NCBI GenBank assembly: GCA_028683855.1 | Contig: JAQUHA010000001.1 | Span: 62,001 to 126,000 of the forward strand | DNA: 64,000 nt | Source of the DNA: Desulfuromonadaceae bacterium | Lineage (GTDB): Bacteria > Desulfobacterota > Desulfuromonadia > Geobacterales > Pseudopelobacteraceae | Reading direction: 5' to 3' | Shown here: piece by piece, positions 33,660 to 42,850 of the stretch | Position numbering within the stretch: the first letter of the stretch is position 1 | Layout of the letters: every line of letters starts with the position of its first letter | Made by a program: the position numbers and the translations under genes | The notes under the pieces: model-generated | Told to the model about the DNA's origin: nothing | What the model saw: the letters and a program-made list of their open reading frames with translations, nothing else | The model's database searches: none

Positions 33660-34969
33660 TCTGCTACCTCCTTGACAACCCCTGTCAGACTGAAAGTGAC
33701 AATACCATCGGGACGACTCTTTACTTCACCCAATTCGGATGAGTCAAGTATCTGTTCAAGTGATTTTTTAAATTCGTTTGCAGCCTGTGCAGAGTGTGCA
33801 TAACCTTTTATACGAAGATGCCTGCCATCCAGTTCTGCCTCATAAATACTATCAATGCTGTTACCCTTAAACTCAGCAAGTTTTTTCAGAATTTCTACAT
33901 AACTAACGGAAATATCAACTCCAGAGAGTTTTCTGATCTCGCCTTTGATCTCTGATATTTCATCAACAGCCTTCGTTCGTGTCGGAAATATTTCGTGGTA
34001 CAGTAGAGAAATAGACTTATTGAGCGAGTTGAGATCAGCCACTGCGGAACGATACTGAATCCCCTTGTTTACAAATATCAGTATAACGATAGTCACAAAA
34101 AGTATTCCGGTAAGAACCAGCTTTTTGCGTAGTTTAAGGTCTCCAGCCCTCCATGCAAGTTCCCCATGCCTAAAGTCCGGCAGGATTCCAGCGTAGTTTG
34201 CTCGTGCAACCGCATAGAGAAGAGCCAACTGTTGGAAAGTCGAATCATTTTTAAAAAGATTCCCCAAATTTCCCGGCACTTCCAGAGCTTTTAAAGGTAA
34301 TGGGAGAGAAGCTGCATCAGGGGATTCAGATTCGATCGTTCCTGTATAGTAGAGCTGTGATGGCAGCTTTATTCCGGAAAGTTCCAGCGTGGACAATGTT
34401 GAAGTAATCGTTTGTGGTGTAAAATCAGTTTCTGATGCCCTGAAATACGTAAGTCGCCCTGAACTGATAATTGCCAGTAAATTTGAATCGCAAAAAGCGT
34501 AATCAGTAGATAAGCCCGGTAACTCCGCAAGCGCAAAAACTGAGGATGTAACTACTTGCGGTTCGACACCCGCATCACAGAATTGTTCAATTATTTTAGC
34601 CAATTCACTTTTGCGAGCCCACAATGCCAAAAATTTACCATCCCCTAATGACATAGCTTGTAGCGAAAGATCCTCTACTCCAAGAGTTATCTCTCCCTGA
34701 AGTTGTGACGGAAGTACCTCACGCGCTTTTCGAACATCATTGAATGGCAGATTGACAATACGCTGTGCAAAGAGAGATGGGGGAAGACAGAGCAGTACAC
34801 GTGGCGAACCACTTAATTTGCCTGCAATATGTTGTAGTGCGTCATAAAGCCCCGACTCTTCGTTAATCTCAATCCATTCGCTTCCTATCAACTCCGCTGA
34901 ATTTCTGGACAGATTGAACCGGGCAACATTTAAACATTTTTTTTCATACTGTATTATTAAATAATCCAT
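33656..34969 (-). CDS. gspL: type II secretion system protein L (actin-like platform subunit)
   Basis: A 437-residue protein with a cytoplasmic actin-like half (PilM-type fold, about 1-280; LIIQYEKKCLNVARFN, VLLCLPPSLFAQRIVNLPF), a membrane helix (LVLTGILFVTIVILIFVNKG, about 295-315), and a periplasmic ferredoxin-like domain. GspL links the secretion ATPase to GspM. The start at 34969 (MDYLIIQYEK) is preferred because GAGG lies upstream; six further codons are possible. GspE itself is not encoded nearby. Confidence 0.8.
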   Translation of the reverse strand: MDYLIIQYEKKCLNVARFNLSRNSAELIGSEWIEINEESGLYDALQHIAGKLSGSPRVLLCLPPSLFAQRIVNLPFNDVRKAREVLPSQLQGEITLGVEDLSLQAMSLGDGKFLALWARKSELAKIIEQFCDAGVEPQVVTSSVFALAELPGLSTDYAFCDSNLLAIISSGRLTYFRASETDFTPQTITSTLSTLELSGIKLPSQLYYTGTIESESPDAASLPLPLKALEVPGNLGNLFKNDSTFQQLALLYAVARANYAGILPDFRHGELAWRAGDLKLRKKLVLTGILFVTIVILIFVNKGIQYRSAVADLNSLNKSISLLYHEIFPTRTKAVDEISEIKGEIRKLSGVDISVSYVEILKKLAEFKGNSIDSIYEAELDGRHLRIKGYAHSAQAANEFKKSLEQILDSSELGEVKSRPDGIVTFSLTGVVKEVAE

Positions 34970-35008
34970 TGTACGCCGCATCCTCATCTGCGTAATTTAT
35001 TCACTATT

Positions 35009-35947
35009 TCAGTATTCCTGCCATGCCAGAAATTCAGGAGCTGAGCCTGACAGACGGACGATTGCTTCCACCGTTCGCCCTGAATCTTTTACTTTTGATA
35101 TCGCCCTGATTTTAAATAAATTTCCCTTTACACTGATTTTACCTACCAGACCTATTGCCACGGTATCCAAACCCGGTACCCTGGAAAGTTCCGCAGTAGA
35201 TTTAAATGGCTGCAACCCTCTCTCTTCGATTATCCTCTCTGCCATCCTCTCATCAATACGGTCGTCAAGCGCTTCAATTATTTCTTTTGGAGCTGTATTT
35301 ATATTGATTGTTGATAAAGGTGATCCAGGCTGATCAGAAAACGTGGTCAGAAAGGGGCGCATTTTTACAGCAAGTTCAGGAGTAATTCCTTTTATTAAAG
35401 AGATTTCTGACAGGGTCATAAGTTTAGCATTACTGGCGTTATATGGCGGTTTAATAGTTCTGTAATAAGGCGATTCAACACCTCCTGAACGTGGAAGATC
35501 GTTGCTGTCTATCCAATCTGCTACAGCTCCCCATATCTCATCAGAAAGTTGGAGGCGCTCACCAAGTCGCTTTAAAACTCCTAGCGTAAATGGTTCAAAT
35601 TCACCATTTGGCTGAACTAAAGCATTGATATTAACCTTACCGCTCTCTTCACTGAAGGTAATTTCAAGTGAACCTGTTTCTGAATCAAGTCTGACAGGTT
35701 TTGCCCATGGATCAGTCAGAGACGTGTAACTCCTGTCAGAAAGCCCCCTCTGAAGAAGCTGCGCCCCACCTTCAGCACCTGATCCAGCTAATATAGATGC
35801 CTGTTGACCATCTCTGAAACCTCTGCTCAAAGATGTATCAACGTATACCTGATGAACCATTTCTACAACTACTGCAACCATTAAGGCTGTCACAACCAGA
35901 GTCATAATCAGTGCAAAACCGGATTCGTTATTAAGCGGTCTCCTCAT
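35009..35947 (-). CDS. gspK: type II secretion minor pseudopilin K
   Basis: A 312-residue pseudopilin. The prepilin site is NNESG before FALIMTLVVTALM; as usual for GspK it lacks the Glu at +5. The large globular part contains VNINALVQPNG, WIDSNDLPRSGG, LSTININTAPKEIIEALDD and a helix-hairpin-helix-like AERIIEERG block. GspK caps the tip of the pseudopilus with GspI and GspJ, whose genes lie immediately upstream. It overlaps gspJ by 4 nt. Length and features are normal. Confidence 0.92.
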   Translation of the reverse strand: MRRPLNNESGFALIMTLVVTALMVAVVVEMVHQVYVDTSLSRGFRDGQQASILAGSGAEGGAQLLQRGLSDRSYTSLTDPWAKPVRLDSETGSLEITFSEESGKVNINALVQPNGEFEPFTLGVLKRLGERLQLSDEIWGAVADWIDSNDLPRSGGVESPYYRTIKPPYNASNAKLMTLSEISLIKGITPELAVKMRPFLTTFSDQPGSPLSTININTAPKEIIEALDDRIDERMAERIIEERGLQPFKSTAELSRVPGLDTVAIGLVGKISVKGNLFKIRAISKVKDSGRTVEAIVRLSGSAPEFLAWQEY

Positions 35948-36561
35948 ATACCGTTGACTCGCGGTGCCGATATCACTGAAAATTCCAGCGGTTTACCCTC
36001 TTCCTTAATTCTAACGGTTACTCTTACACTTTTTGGGAGGACTCTGTTTATCTCTGTATCCCAACTTTTAACCCACTTTGAACCGTCATAACACTCTATA
36101 AGAAAGGCATCTATCTGCTCCATCTGCGGATAAGCAGGAATATCGCTCTCTTCATAAAGCAAATCGGTCTCCTGACGAGTCAGAAAGCGCTTCTCATTTT
36201 TATCAACCATCTTATACTCGACTTGAACAACACCTGACTCGCTCCGACCCTGAACAGCCGGTGGGGCTATCGTCGTAAGCCTTAAAATTGACGAGCTGTC
36301 TCCAAAATTATCCCGATCCTCTACCAGAAACCTTAATCTTTTATCGTCACGGTTGAATACTACAGAAGAGACTTCTCTGCGGATAAGGTCAAGAGTAGTT
36401 CCAAGCTCTCTCCTTGATTCCATACCAGCGGATGCTCGATCTCTTGCCTTGATAACACCAAAGTAGCTGCCGTAAAGAGCAGAGGTAAGTATGCTTAACA
36501 GCACCACTGCAATCAATATTTCCAATAAAGTGAAACCGTTATTTCGTGAGATAGCTGGCAA
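35944..36561 (-). CDS. gspJ: type II secretion minor pseudopilin J
   Basis: A 205-residue pseudopilin with class III signal RNNG before FTLLEILIAVVLLSIL, Glu at +5 (residue 14), and a C-terminal domain with VRVTVRIKEEGKPLEFSVIS. The start is a TTG with GGGAGG 6 nt upstream, 23 nt inside gspI; there is no usable ATG before the signal. It forms the tip complex with GspI and GspK. Confidence 0.87.
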   Translation of the reverse strand: MPAISRNNGFTLLEILIAVVLLSILTSALYGSYFGVIKARDRASAGMESRRELGTTLDLIRREVSSVVFNRDDKRLRFLVEDRDNFGDSSSILRLTTIAPPAVQGRSESGVVQVEYKMVDKNEKRFLTRQETDLLYEESDIPAYPQMEQIDAFLIECYDGSKWVKSWDTEINRVLPKSVRVTVRIKEEGKPLEFSVISAPRVNGI

Positions 36562-36880
36562 GCACTACCTCCCTGTTCTCTCCAATACGTTTAACAGTTA
36601 CTACCAGTTTCCGCAAATTCGGAAGTTCTGTTGGCAGTATCTCAGCCTTCCAACTAATTTCCGGATGTAAAGGGGCAAAGGTCCCTTCTCCCTTGAGCGG
36701 TGTCTTTTCAAGCTCCGTTATGCGTGTTCTTGCCAAAAGAGTCATGACGGTACTGTCACGTTCATTTGAAATTATACCCAAATGATAATTTACCGTACCT
36801 AGCAGTGTTATGATAACTCCTGCCATAATAGCTAAAGCGATCATTACTTCGAGGAGTGTAAAGCCATTATTTTCCCTCAT
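36539..36880 (-). CDS. gspI: type II secretion minor pseudopilin I
   Basis: A 113-residue pseudopilin. RENNG precedes FTLLEVMIALAIMAGVIITL with Glu11 at +5. The short C-terminal domain contains SWKAEILPTELPNLRKLVVT, a pattern shared by GspI. The ATG overlaps gspH by 4 nt. It nucleates the pseudopilus tip with GspJ and GspK. Confidence 0.88.
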   Translation of the reverse strand: MRENNGFTLLEVMIALAIMAGVIITLLGTVNYHLGIISNERDSTVMTLLARTRITELEKTPLKGEGTFAPLHPEISWKAEILPTELPNLRKLVVTVKRIGENREVVLASYLTK

Positions 36881-37419
36881 GGCGGTTCCTCATGGTACCC
36901 CTCATACGCTTTAACCTTGCCGCCTGCCGGAAAAACCATTACAGTCCAGGCTTGTCCCTCTTCAGACCGAAGATGGACGGTTACGAAATCCCTCACGCCG
37001 CCCATTCCGACATCAACTCTTACCTGACCATCCACGGCTTTTCCTAGCCTTGGTATTCGTACGTCTGATATAGTAACTCTCTCTTTTATAGGTGATTTCT
37101 GCAAGAGAGGGTCAGACGGTTCGTGTGAAACTCCATCTGCCCCTAATTCGGAAATTTTTACGGAATCGGAGCCTGGATAAATTGCAATATAATATTCAGT
37201 TCTTGATGTTGCTGCGCGCTCTTGAATATACTTGAATGTTCCTGCGAGAGTCCGTGCAGATATTTTCAGATTTTCCTGCTCTGACGATGGTAATTTTGGT
37301 ACTATCAGCAACATCATCATGCCAATAATTGCCAGAACTATCGCTATTTCAATAAGCGTAAACCCTCTGTTTTTCTCTGTATTTAATTTGAAAACAGGAG
37401 ATGTTGAATTATTTTTCAT
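36877..37419 (-). CDS. gspH: type II secretion pseudopilin H
   Basis: A 180-residue pseudopilin with prepilin site KNRG (Gly19) before FTLIEIAIVLAIIGMMMLLI and Glu24 at +5. The globular part has TFKYIQERAATSRTEYYIAI, typical of GspH. It is the first gene of the gsp block and starts 2 nt after the RNase D stop, with AGGA almost touching the ATG. The major pseudopilin gene gspG and gspC, D, E, F are absent from this window. Confidence 0.83.
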   Translation of the reverse strand: MKNNSTSPVFKLNTEKNRGFTLIEIAIVLAIIGMMMLLIVPKLPSSEQENLKISARTLAGTFKYIQERAATSRTEYYIAIYPGSDSVKISELGADGVSHEPSDPLLQKSPIKERVTISDVRIPRLGKAVDGQVRVDVGMGGVRDFVTVHLRSEEGQAWTVMVFPAGGKVKAYEGYHEEPP

Positions 37420-37421
37420 TC

Positions 37422-38570
37422 CTAAGCCGTTTTAAGTATACGTTCCATATCCTGACCGAAAAGCTGCTTTTGCCACTCTCTCATACCTTGTATGCTGTCC
37501 AGCTCCCGAGATTCTCCATTTGCTGTATCAGCAATAGCCTCCAACAACCAGTTTGGAGCGAGTACTCCTGGATCAAGCCCTATTTCGTGACTGTAATATT
37601 CGCGCCACCTCTTTAAATTCTTAAGTCTCTCCTTAGCCAGTTCAGAGACATCTCTCTTTGCAGTTCGTGGAAAGCTTGGCAACATATATTCTACAACTTT
37701 TGCCCCTGTTTCAACAGATGAAAGAATTGATTCTCCATGTCGCTGAACTTGTCCAGCTGTCATCCCCTTTATCTGCGTAAGTTCATAAAGGGAACGCGGC
37801 TTAATCTCCGCTATCTCTATCAATGTGTCTGCCGATAATACTTTAAATGGTGGTCTATCGAGAAGTTCAGACTGTTTGGCACGCATCTGAAGCAACTCTT
37901 CGAGAATTGCGAGAGTATGCCCCTTAAGTCTGCCGGCACCTTTGCAGTGAAGAAACAGTGGCCCCTCTTTCTCGGTAACTCTCGCCTGGCAGACTAATCT
38001 GCTCTCTTCTTCCAACCACTTCAGTCTGTTTTTCTCTTCCAACTCCAGATAAAGCTGATCATAAAGGGGCAGCAAGTTGATCGTATCAGCAGAGGCATAA
38101 GCACACATTTCCCTACTCAAAGGTCTCTTGCTCCAGTCAGCCTTTTGATATTTTTTATCCAGTACAACTGCAAAGCGGGCGTATAAAAGTGCGGCTAAAC
38201 CGAATTCTGTAAGCCCTACAAGACGCGCAGCTATCATTGTATCGAAAAGGTTTGTGACTTCAATTTCAAAATCCCTGTAAAGTGACCTGATGTCATAATC
38301 CGACCCATGCATAACAACAACAATTTCGGGATTGGCAAGTGGCTCTGCAAGTGGAGCAAGAGATTTCAAGGCAAGCGGGTCTATAAGCCAGTTCTGCTGT
38401 CGAGTTGAAATCTGAACCAGGCATATTTTTTCTCTATAGTGATGCAGCGAGTCCATCTCCAGATCGACTGCAATTTCAGATTCTCGTGAAAGAATTTCCG
38501 CAACTTTAATCAGTTGCGATTCTGTAGTAATTATTTCGCAGGTTCCACCCTGCTTATGGAAAGAACTCAA
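37422..38570 (-). CDS. rnd: ribonuclease D (TTG start)
   Basis: A 382-residue 3'-5' exoribonuclease for tRNA 3' maturation. The DEDDy catalytic residues are seen in AVDLEMDSLHHY, MHGSDYDIRSL and YASADTINLLPLYDQ. Two HRDC-like helical domains follow (about 205-290 and 310-375). The most likely start is a TTG at 38570 that overlaps the mqnC stop as TTGA and has AGGAG 8 nt upstream; the longer frame runs 36 codons into mqnC and is rejected. Its context between mqnC and gspH looks purely operonic. Confidence 0.88.
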   Translation of the reverse strand: MSSFHKQGGTCEIITTESQLIKVAEILSRESEIAVDLEMDSLHHYREKICLVQISTRQQNWLIDPLALKSLAPLAEPLANPEIVVVMHGSDYDIRSLYRDFEIEVTNLFDTMIAARLVGLTEFGLAALLYARFAVVLDKKYQKADWSKRPLSREMCAYASADTINLLPLYDQLYLELEEKNRLKWLEEESRLVCQARVTEKEGPLFLHCKGAGRLKGHTLAILEELLQMRAKQSELLDRPPFKVLSADTLIEIAEIKPRSLYELTQIKGMTAGQVQRHGESILSSVETGAKVVEYMLPSFPRTAKRDVSELAKERLKNLKRWREYYSHEIGLDPGVLAPNWLLEAIADTANGESRELDSIQGMREWQKQLFGQDMERILKTA

Positions 38571-39628
38571 ACCGTAAACTCCTGAATAATGGAATAGGTT
38601 GTACTGCGTTGAGCAGCCCTGAATCCGGCGCTCTGTATAAGGTTTATCATCTCTTGCTGAGACATACGAAAAGTGCAACCGGCAGCTGCGACTACGTTCT
38701 CCTCCAGCATTGTACCGCCAAGGTCGTTAGCTCCGAAAAAAAGTGCTGTCTGAGCCATTTTTGCCCCCTGGGTAACCCAACTGGCTTGAATATTGGTTAT
38801 GTTATCCAGAATAATCCGGGACAATGCGAGTACTTTAAGATAATCTACACCTGTGGCTGTCGTACCACCAAGCTCAGTATTTCCCGGCTGATATGTCCAC
38901 GGAATAAAGGCTGTGAATGATGCCCCGTCGTCCTGCATTTCCCGGATACGAAATATGTGTTCAACTATGTCTTCCGGTTTTTCGTTACTGCCAAACATCA
39001 TTGTCGCTGTTGTCGGCATTTCAAGTCGAGCGGCTTTTAACATGACTTCCCGCCACTGTTTCCACCCAATCTTTTTAGGGGAAATAGTTTTACGAACCTC
39101 ATCCACCAGTATTTCTGCTCCACCGCCGGGGATCGAATCAAGTCCCGCTCTTTTAAGACGTAACAATGATTCATCTACCGTTATACCTGAGTTTAATGCC
39201 ATACAGACAACTTCAGCAGGGGACAAAGAGTGGTTTTGTATAGCCGGAAATCTTGATTTTATTTCTCTAAATAAATTTTCAAAAAACTCTATTTTCAGTT
39301 CGGGGTTAAGGCCGCCCTGCATAAGCAGCTGCGTTCCACCTAGATTTTTGAGTTCTGATATCTTTCTGCAGATTTCGTCCAAAGTGAGGATATATGCATC
39401 TGAATCTTCTTTTCTACGATAAAAAGCACAGAAGGAGCAGCCTGACTCACATATATTCGTATAGTTTATGTTTCTATCAACGACAAATGTGACTATCTCA
39501 TCAGTGTGTAGTTTACGCCTTACGCTGTCTGCCTTTTTGCCGAGTTCCAGTAATCCTGAATATATAAATAAATCAAGGGCTTCAGAGCGTTCTATTCTAC
39601 CATTTATATCTTTTTTTTCCTTATTCAA
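38567..39628 (-). CDS. mqnC: cyclic dehypoxanthinyl futalosine synthase (radical SAM)
   Basis: A 353-residue radical SAM enzyme that cyclises dehypoxanthinyl futalosine in the futalosine menaquinone pathway. The iron-sulfur triad is Cys60, Cys64, Cys67 in CESGCSFCAF. GTQLLMQGGLNPELKIEFF, GLDSIPGGGAEILVDEVR and SFTAFIPWTYQPGNTEL are MqnC-type blocks; compare MqnE at 16085, which shares the fold. The ATG overlaps the thioesterase stop by 4 nt. MqnB and MqnD are not in this window. Confidence 0.93.
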   Translation of the reverse strand: MNKEKKDINGRIERSEALDLFIYSGLLELGKKADSVRRKLHTDEIVTFVVDRNINYTNICESGCSFCAFYRRKEDSDAYILTLDEICRKISELKNLGGTQLLMQGGLNPELKIEFFENLFREIKSRFPAIQNHSLSPAEVVCMALNSGITVDESLLRLKRAGLDSIPGGGAEILVDEVRKTISPKKIGWKQWREVMLKAARLEMPTTATMMFGSNEKPEDIVEHIFRIREMQDDGASFTAFIPWTYQPGNTELGGTTATGVDYLKVLALSRIILDNITNIQASWVTQGAKMAQTALFFGANDLGGTMLEENVVAAAGCTFRMSQQEMINLIQSAGFRAAQRSTTYSIIQEFTV

Positions 39629-40026
39629 TTCAACTGCTCCATCTCTTTTTCGAGCATTTGACGCATCTCTAATGGTATTCTAGTGGCTTTAAATCCTGGA
39701 GTTATGCAGGCGAGAGTGACGATACCCGTTACAATCACTTTATTATCATTTTGACGTTCTATCTTCTGACTAAACGTAATTGACGATCTACCCACCCGAA
39801 GTGGACTCGTTGTTACAATAAGGAGATCATCGTGGACAGCCGGAGCTTTAAAGTCAATTTCCAGTCGAACAACTGGAAATACAAACCCATTACCGGCGAG
39901 TTCTGCTACAAAAAAATTCCGATTACGAAAATATTCAGTCCGCGACCGTTCAAAATATTTGATGTAATTTGAGTGATAGACAACTCCACCGGCATCGGTG
40001 TCTTCATAATATATTCGAACAAGCAT
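39625..40026 (-). CDS. YbgC-type acyl-CoA thioesterase (hot-dog fold)
   Basis: A 133-residue hot-dog thioesterase. YYEDTDAGGVVYHSNYIKYFERSRTEYFR carries the family Asp and the VYHSNY loop, split here for reading as EDTDAGGVVYHSNY and KYFERSRTEYF. Substrates are short acyl-CoAs or acyl-ACP; E. coli YbgC is linked to the Tol-Pal cluster, which is absent here. It is the first gene of the ten-kilobase operon down to rsfS. A link to menaquinone through mqnC is possible but unproven. Confidence 0.87.
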   Translation of the reverse strand: MLVRIYYEDTDAGGVVYHSNYIKYFERSRTEYFRNRNFFVAELAGNGFVFPVVRLEIDFKAPAVHDDLLIVTTSPLRVGRSSITFSQKIERQNDNKVIVTGIVTLACITPGFKATRIPLEMRQMLEKEMEQLN

Positions 40027-40259
40027 TTATTTTATGCACCCCTCTTTCCAAATACAAATCTGATAGACGAGCACTCTAGTGCAGATTGTTTTCTTCTGCA
40101 ATAGATTCTCTATTGTCTTGCTTTAAAAGCATATTTTTTGGCAATTCCCACCAAAACTCTATTTACAGCCAAAACCACAAAACCGCTACCACGACTATTC
40201 AAACAGTAAAAAAACCCTTTAAACAGCAAATTTGGAAGCCTCTCGCACAAACCCTTATT

Positions 40260-40922
40260 TTATGCGGCTTCACGATGTTTTAGAATGGTAATACTCCGTT
40301 CGCCCATATTTTGCGGTAAACTGTACCGGTGATTATTTATAATTTTAAAACCAAGAAAATTGAGAAGTTCACTGCTTTCAGTAATTTCCACATCAGCCTG
40401 CTCACCCTTCATTGCTATGAACACCCCCCCCTCTGCCAGTAAAGGAGCAGCCAGAGAAACAAACCTGTCCAACCTGGTGAATGCACGAGAGGTGATCACA
40501 GTAAAAAAATTACTGTATGACTTGTGTATATCCTCAACCCTTGTGTGAAGAGCTTCAATATTATCAAGTTTAAGCGTACGTATAATATGTCGTTGAAAAT
40601 GAATCTTTTTAGCAACAGCATCAACAGAAACCATTATTGTTTCCGGCTTGATTATTTTTAAAGGGATTACAGGGAGTCCCGCACCAGAACCGATATCAAG
40701 AACCTTGTCTTCTGGCGAAATATACGATGCAAGCGCTAAAGAATCTACAAAGTGTTTTATTGCAATCTCTATATCTTTTGTAATAGCGGTTAAATTAACT
40801 TTGGAGTTCCATCTTTTGAGTTCGGCAGCATAAACATCAAAAGCCCTAATCTCTTTTTCAGAAAGATTAAGACCTTTTTTTTCAGCCTCTTCTCTGAGAG
40901 TTTCAATTATAACCTTAGACAT
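40260..40922 (-). CDS. rsmG: 16S rRNA (guanine527-N7)-methyltransferase
   Basis: A 220-residue methyltransferase. Motif I is DKVLDIGSGAGLPVIPLKII, with SVDAVAKKIHFQRHI next and ITSRAFTRLDRFVSLAAPLL as the family mid-block. ATG at 40922 is preferred to the GTG directly before it. It overlaps the end of mnmG by 8 nt, the usual mnmG-rsmG arrangement near origins. In many bacteria parA-parB would follow; here a 233-bp AT-rich gap and the thioesterase operon follow instead. Confidence 0.94.
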   Translation of the reverse strand: MSKVIIETLREEAEKKGLNLSEKEIRAFDVYAAELKRWNSKVNLTAITKDIEIAIKHFVDSLALASYISPEDKVLDIGSGAGLPVIPLKIIKPETIMVSVDAVAKKIHFQRHIIRTLKLDNIEALHTRVEDIHKSYSNFFTVITSRAFTRLDRFVSLAAPLLAEGGVFIAMKGEQADVEITESSELLNFLGFKIINNHRYSLPQNMGERSITILKHREAA

Positions 40923-42807
40923 CACTCTGATCCGTTTTACTGGAAAAAGATCTTAAATAAATTGATAATATTGAAATAGCAGCTGGAGTTACACCTGGTA
41001 TTCGTGAGGCCTGTCCAAGGGTATCCGGTCTGTTTTTTGTCAGTTTTTCAGAAACTTCAGTGGTTAAACTTTTAACAGAGGAATAATTCAGTTGAGGTGG
41101 TATTTTTGTCCCTTCAAGCCTCCTGCTCTGTTCGACCTGCTCAAGTTGTCGATCTATATATCCTTTATATTTTATCTGTATCTCCACCTGCTCACTTATT
41201 TCATCTGGCGTTTCACGTGAAACCAGACCCATTTCTGCAAGCAGTGAATAGCTTATTTCTGATCTTTTTAGGAGAGCTTCAACTGTTGTTCCCGTCTTAA
41301 TATCCTGAATACCAAAAGTTGATAGAACCTTCGTTTCAGTGTCTGAGTTTTTCAATCGTATTATTGATATTCGATCAAGCTCTTCAGCAATAAGTTCTCT
41401 CTTTTTCAGGAAATATTCGTATTCAACATCACTTACAAGCCCCAATTCTTTACCTATATCACGCAACCTGAGATCGGCATTATCCTCTCGCAAAAGAAGC
41501 CTGTATTCTGCACGGGACGTAAACATCCTATAGGGCTCTTTTGTACCAAGCGTGACCAAATCATCAATCATAACTCCTATATAAGCCTGACTTCTTCTCA
41601 GAACAAGCGGATCGACTCCTTTAACTCTCAAAGCGGCATTTATACCTGCTATAAGTCCCTGCCCGGCAGCCTCTTCGTATCCGGATGTACCGTTAATCTG
41701 ACCTGCGTGGTAAAGGTTTTTAACTATTTTAGTTTCTAACGAAGAGTGCAATTGAATTGGATCGACATAATCATACTCAATAGCATAAGCCGGGCGCATA
41801 ATTTCAACACGTTCAAGACCAATTATCGACCTATAAAAAGGTATCTGGACATCAATGGGCAAAGAAGTTGACATTCCACTCGGATAGACTTCAGTCGTAT
41901 CAAGTCCTTCAGGCTCAATAAAGGTTTGATGCCGGTCCTTATCAGGAAAACGGACAACTTTATCTTCTATTGATGGACAGTAGCGAGGACCAACCCCTTC
42001 TATGACTCCAGAATATAGCGGCGAACGACTTAATCCTGATCTAATTATTTCATGAGATTTCTGATTTGTATATGCAATGTGACACGGAACTTGTGTCATA
42101 GTAATTTTATAAGTTGAAAACGAGAAGGGCTTAGGCAAAACATCGCCAAACTGTTTCTCAAGTTTTGAAAAATCAATTGTTCTTGAATCAAGCCTTGCAG
42201 GTGTTCCGGTTTTTAACCTTCCAACAATAAAACCAAGAGAACACAATTGATCAGAAAGTCCAATTGAAGGTTGGTCTCCAGCACGCCCCCCTGGAAAATT
42301 ATTCAAACCTATATGAATAAGCCCCCGCATAAATGTGCCGGTTGTAACAACAACCGTTTTAGAAACATATCTAATACCGGCTCTAAGGTTAACACCTCGA
42401 AGTTCATTATTTTCAATATACAGAGAGGTTACCTCTCCCTGTTTCAGATCAAGATTTTCCTGCTTTTCAAGCACAGATTTCATACGCATTTGATACAATT
42501 TTTTATCTGCTTGGGCGCGCGACGCTCTAACTGCGGGGCCTTTCTTAGTATTCAATATACGAAACTGAATCCCTGTCGCATCAATGTTTTTTGCCATTTC
42601 TCCGCCAAGAGCATCAATCTCCTTAACAATATGGCCCTTAGCCAGACCACCTATTGATGGGTTACACGACATATGGGCTATTGAATCAAGGTTGATTGTT
42701 ATAAGCATCGTACAACAACCCATCCTTGCGGCAGCCAAAGCAGCTTCACAACCGGCATGACCGGCACCTACAACGATTACATCATAAATTTTGTTATATG
42801 ACATCAT
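40915..42807 (-). CDS. mnmG: tRNA uridine 5-carboxymethylaminomethyl modification enzyme
   Basis: A 630-residue FAD enzyme that, with MnmE, modifies U34 of tRNAs. The dinucleotide site is VIVVGAGHAGCEAALAAARM, with NPSIGGLAKGHIVKEIDALG, TGTFMRGLIHIG and GQINGTSGYEEAAGQGL further on. The start at 42807 (MMSYNKIYD) fits the family N-terminus; a TTG at 42861 would overlap mnmE and has no site. Upstream of it, between mnmE and mnmG, sits a perfect GTTTCACGTGAAAC parS core, and a second copy lies inside the coding region at 41210. Confidence 0.95.
   Translation of the reverse strand: MMSYNKIYDVIVVGAGHAGCEAALAAARMGCCTMLITINLDSIAHMSCNPSIGGLAKGHIVKEIDALGGEMAKNIDATGIQFRILNTKKGPAVRASRAQADKKLYQMRMKSVLEKQENLDLKQGEVTSLYIENNELRGVNLRAGIRYVSKTVVVTTGTFMRGLIHIGLNNFPGGRAGDQPSIGLSDQLCSLGFIVGRLKTGTPARLDSRTIDFSKLEKQFGDVLPKPFSFSTYKITMTQVPCHIAYTNQKSHEIIRSGLSRSPLYSGVIEGVGPRYCPSIEDKVVRFPDKDRHQTFIEPEGLDTTEVYPSGMSTSLPIDVQIPFYRSIIGLERVEIMRPAYAIEYDYVDPIQLHSSLETKIVKNLYHAGQINGTSGYEEAAGQGLIAGINAALRVKGVDPLVLRRSQAYIGVMIDDLVTLGTKEPYRMFTSRAEYRLLLREDNADLRLRDIGKELGLVSDVEYEYFLKKRELIAEELDRISIIRLKNSDTETKVLSTFGIQDIKTGTTVEALLKRSEISYSLLAEMGLVSRETPDEISEQVEIQIKYKGYIDRQLEQVEQSRRLEGTKIPPQLNYSSVKSLTTEVSEKLTKNRPDTLGQASRIPGVTPAAISILSIYLRSFSSKTDQSDV
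41210..41223. promoter_or_regulatory. parS-like ParB-binding site inside mnmG
   Basis: GTTTCACGTGAAAC is the 14-bp core of the conserved parS palindrome (consensus TGTTTCACGTGAAACA). It encodes VSRET of MnmG. It is the second identical copy within 1.6 kb and near the origin. Confidence 0.75.
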
Positions 42808-42830
42808 ATCTGCATTTACCACCTGAATAC

Positions 42831-42844
42831 GTTTCACGTGAAAC
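42831..42844. promoter_or_regulatory. parS-like ParB-binding site between mnmE and mnmG
   Basis: A perfect GTTTCACGTGAAAC palindrome in the 43-nt gap between the mnmE stop and mnmG start, about 4 kb from dnaA. Position near oriC is typical for parS, which loads ParB and condensin (smc lies at 59824 in this window). Confidence 0.82.
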
Positions 42845-42850
42845 TTAACA

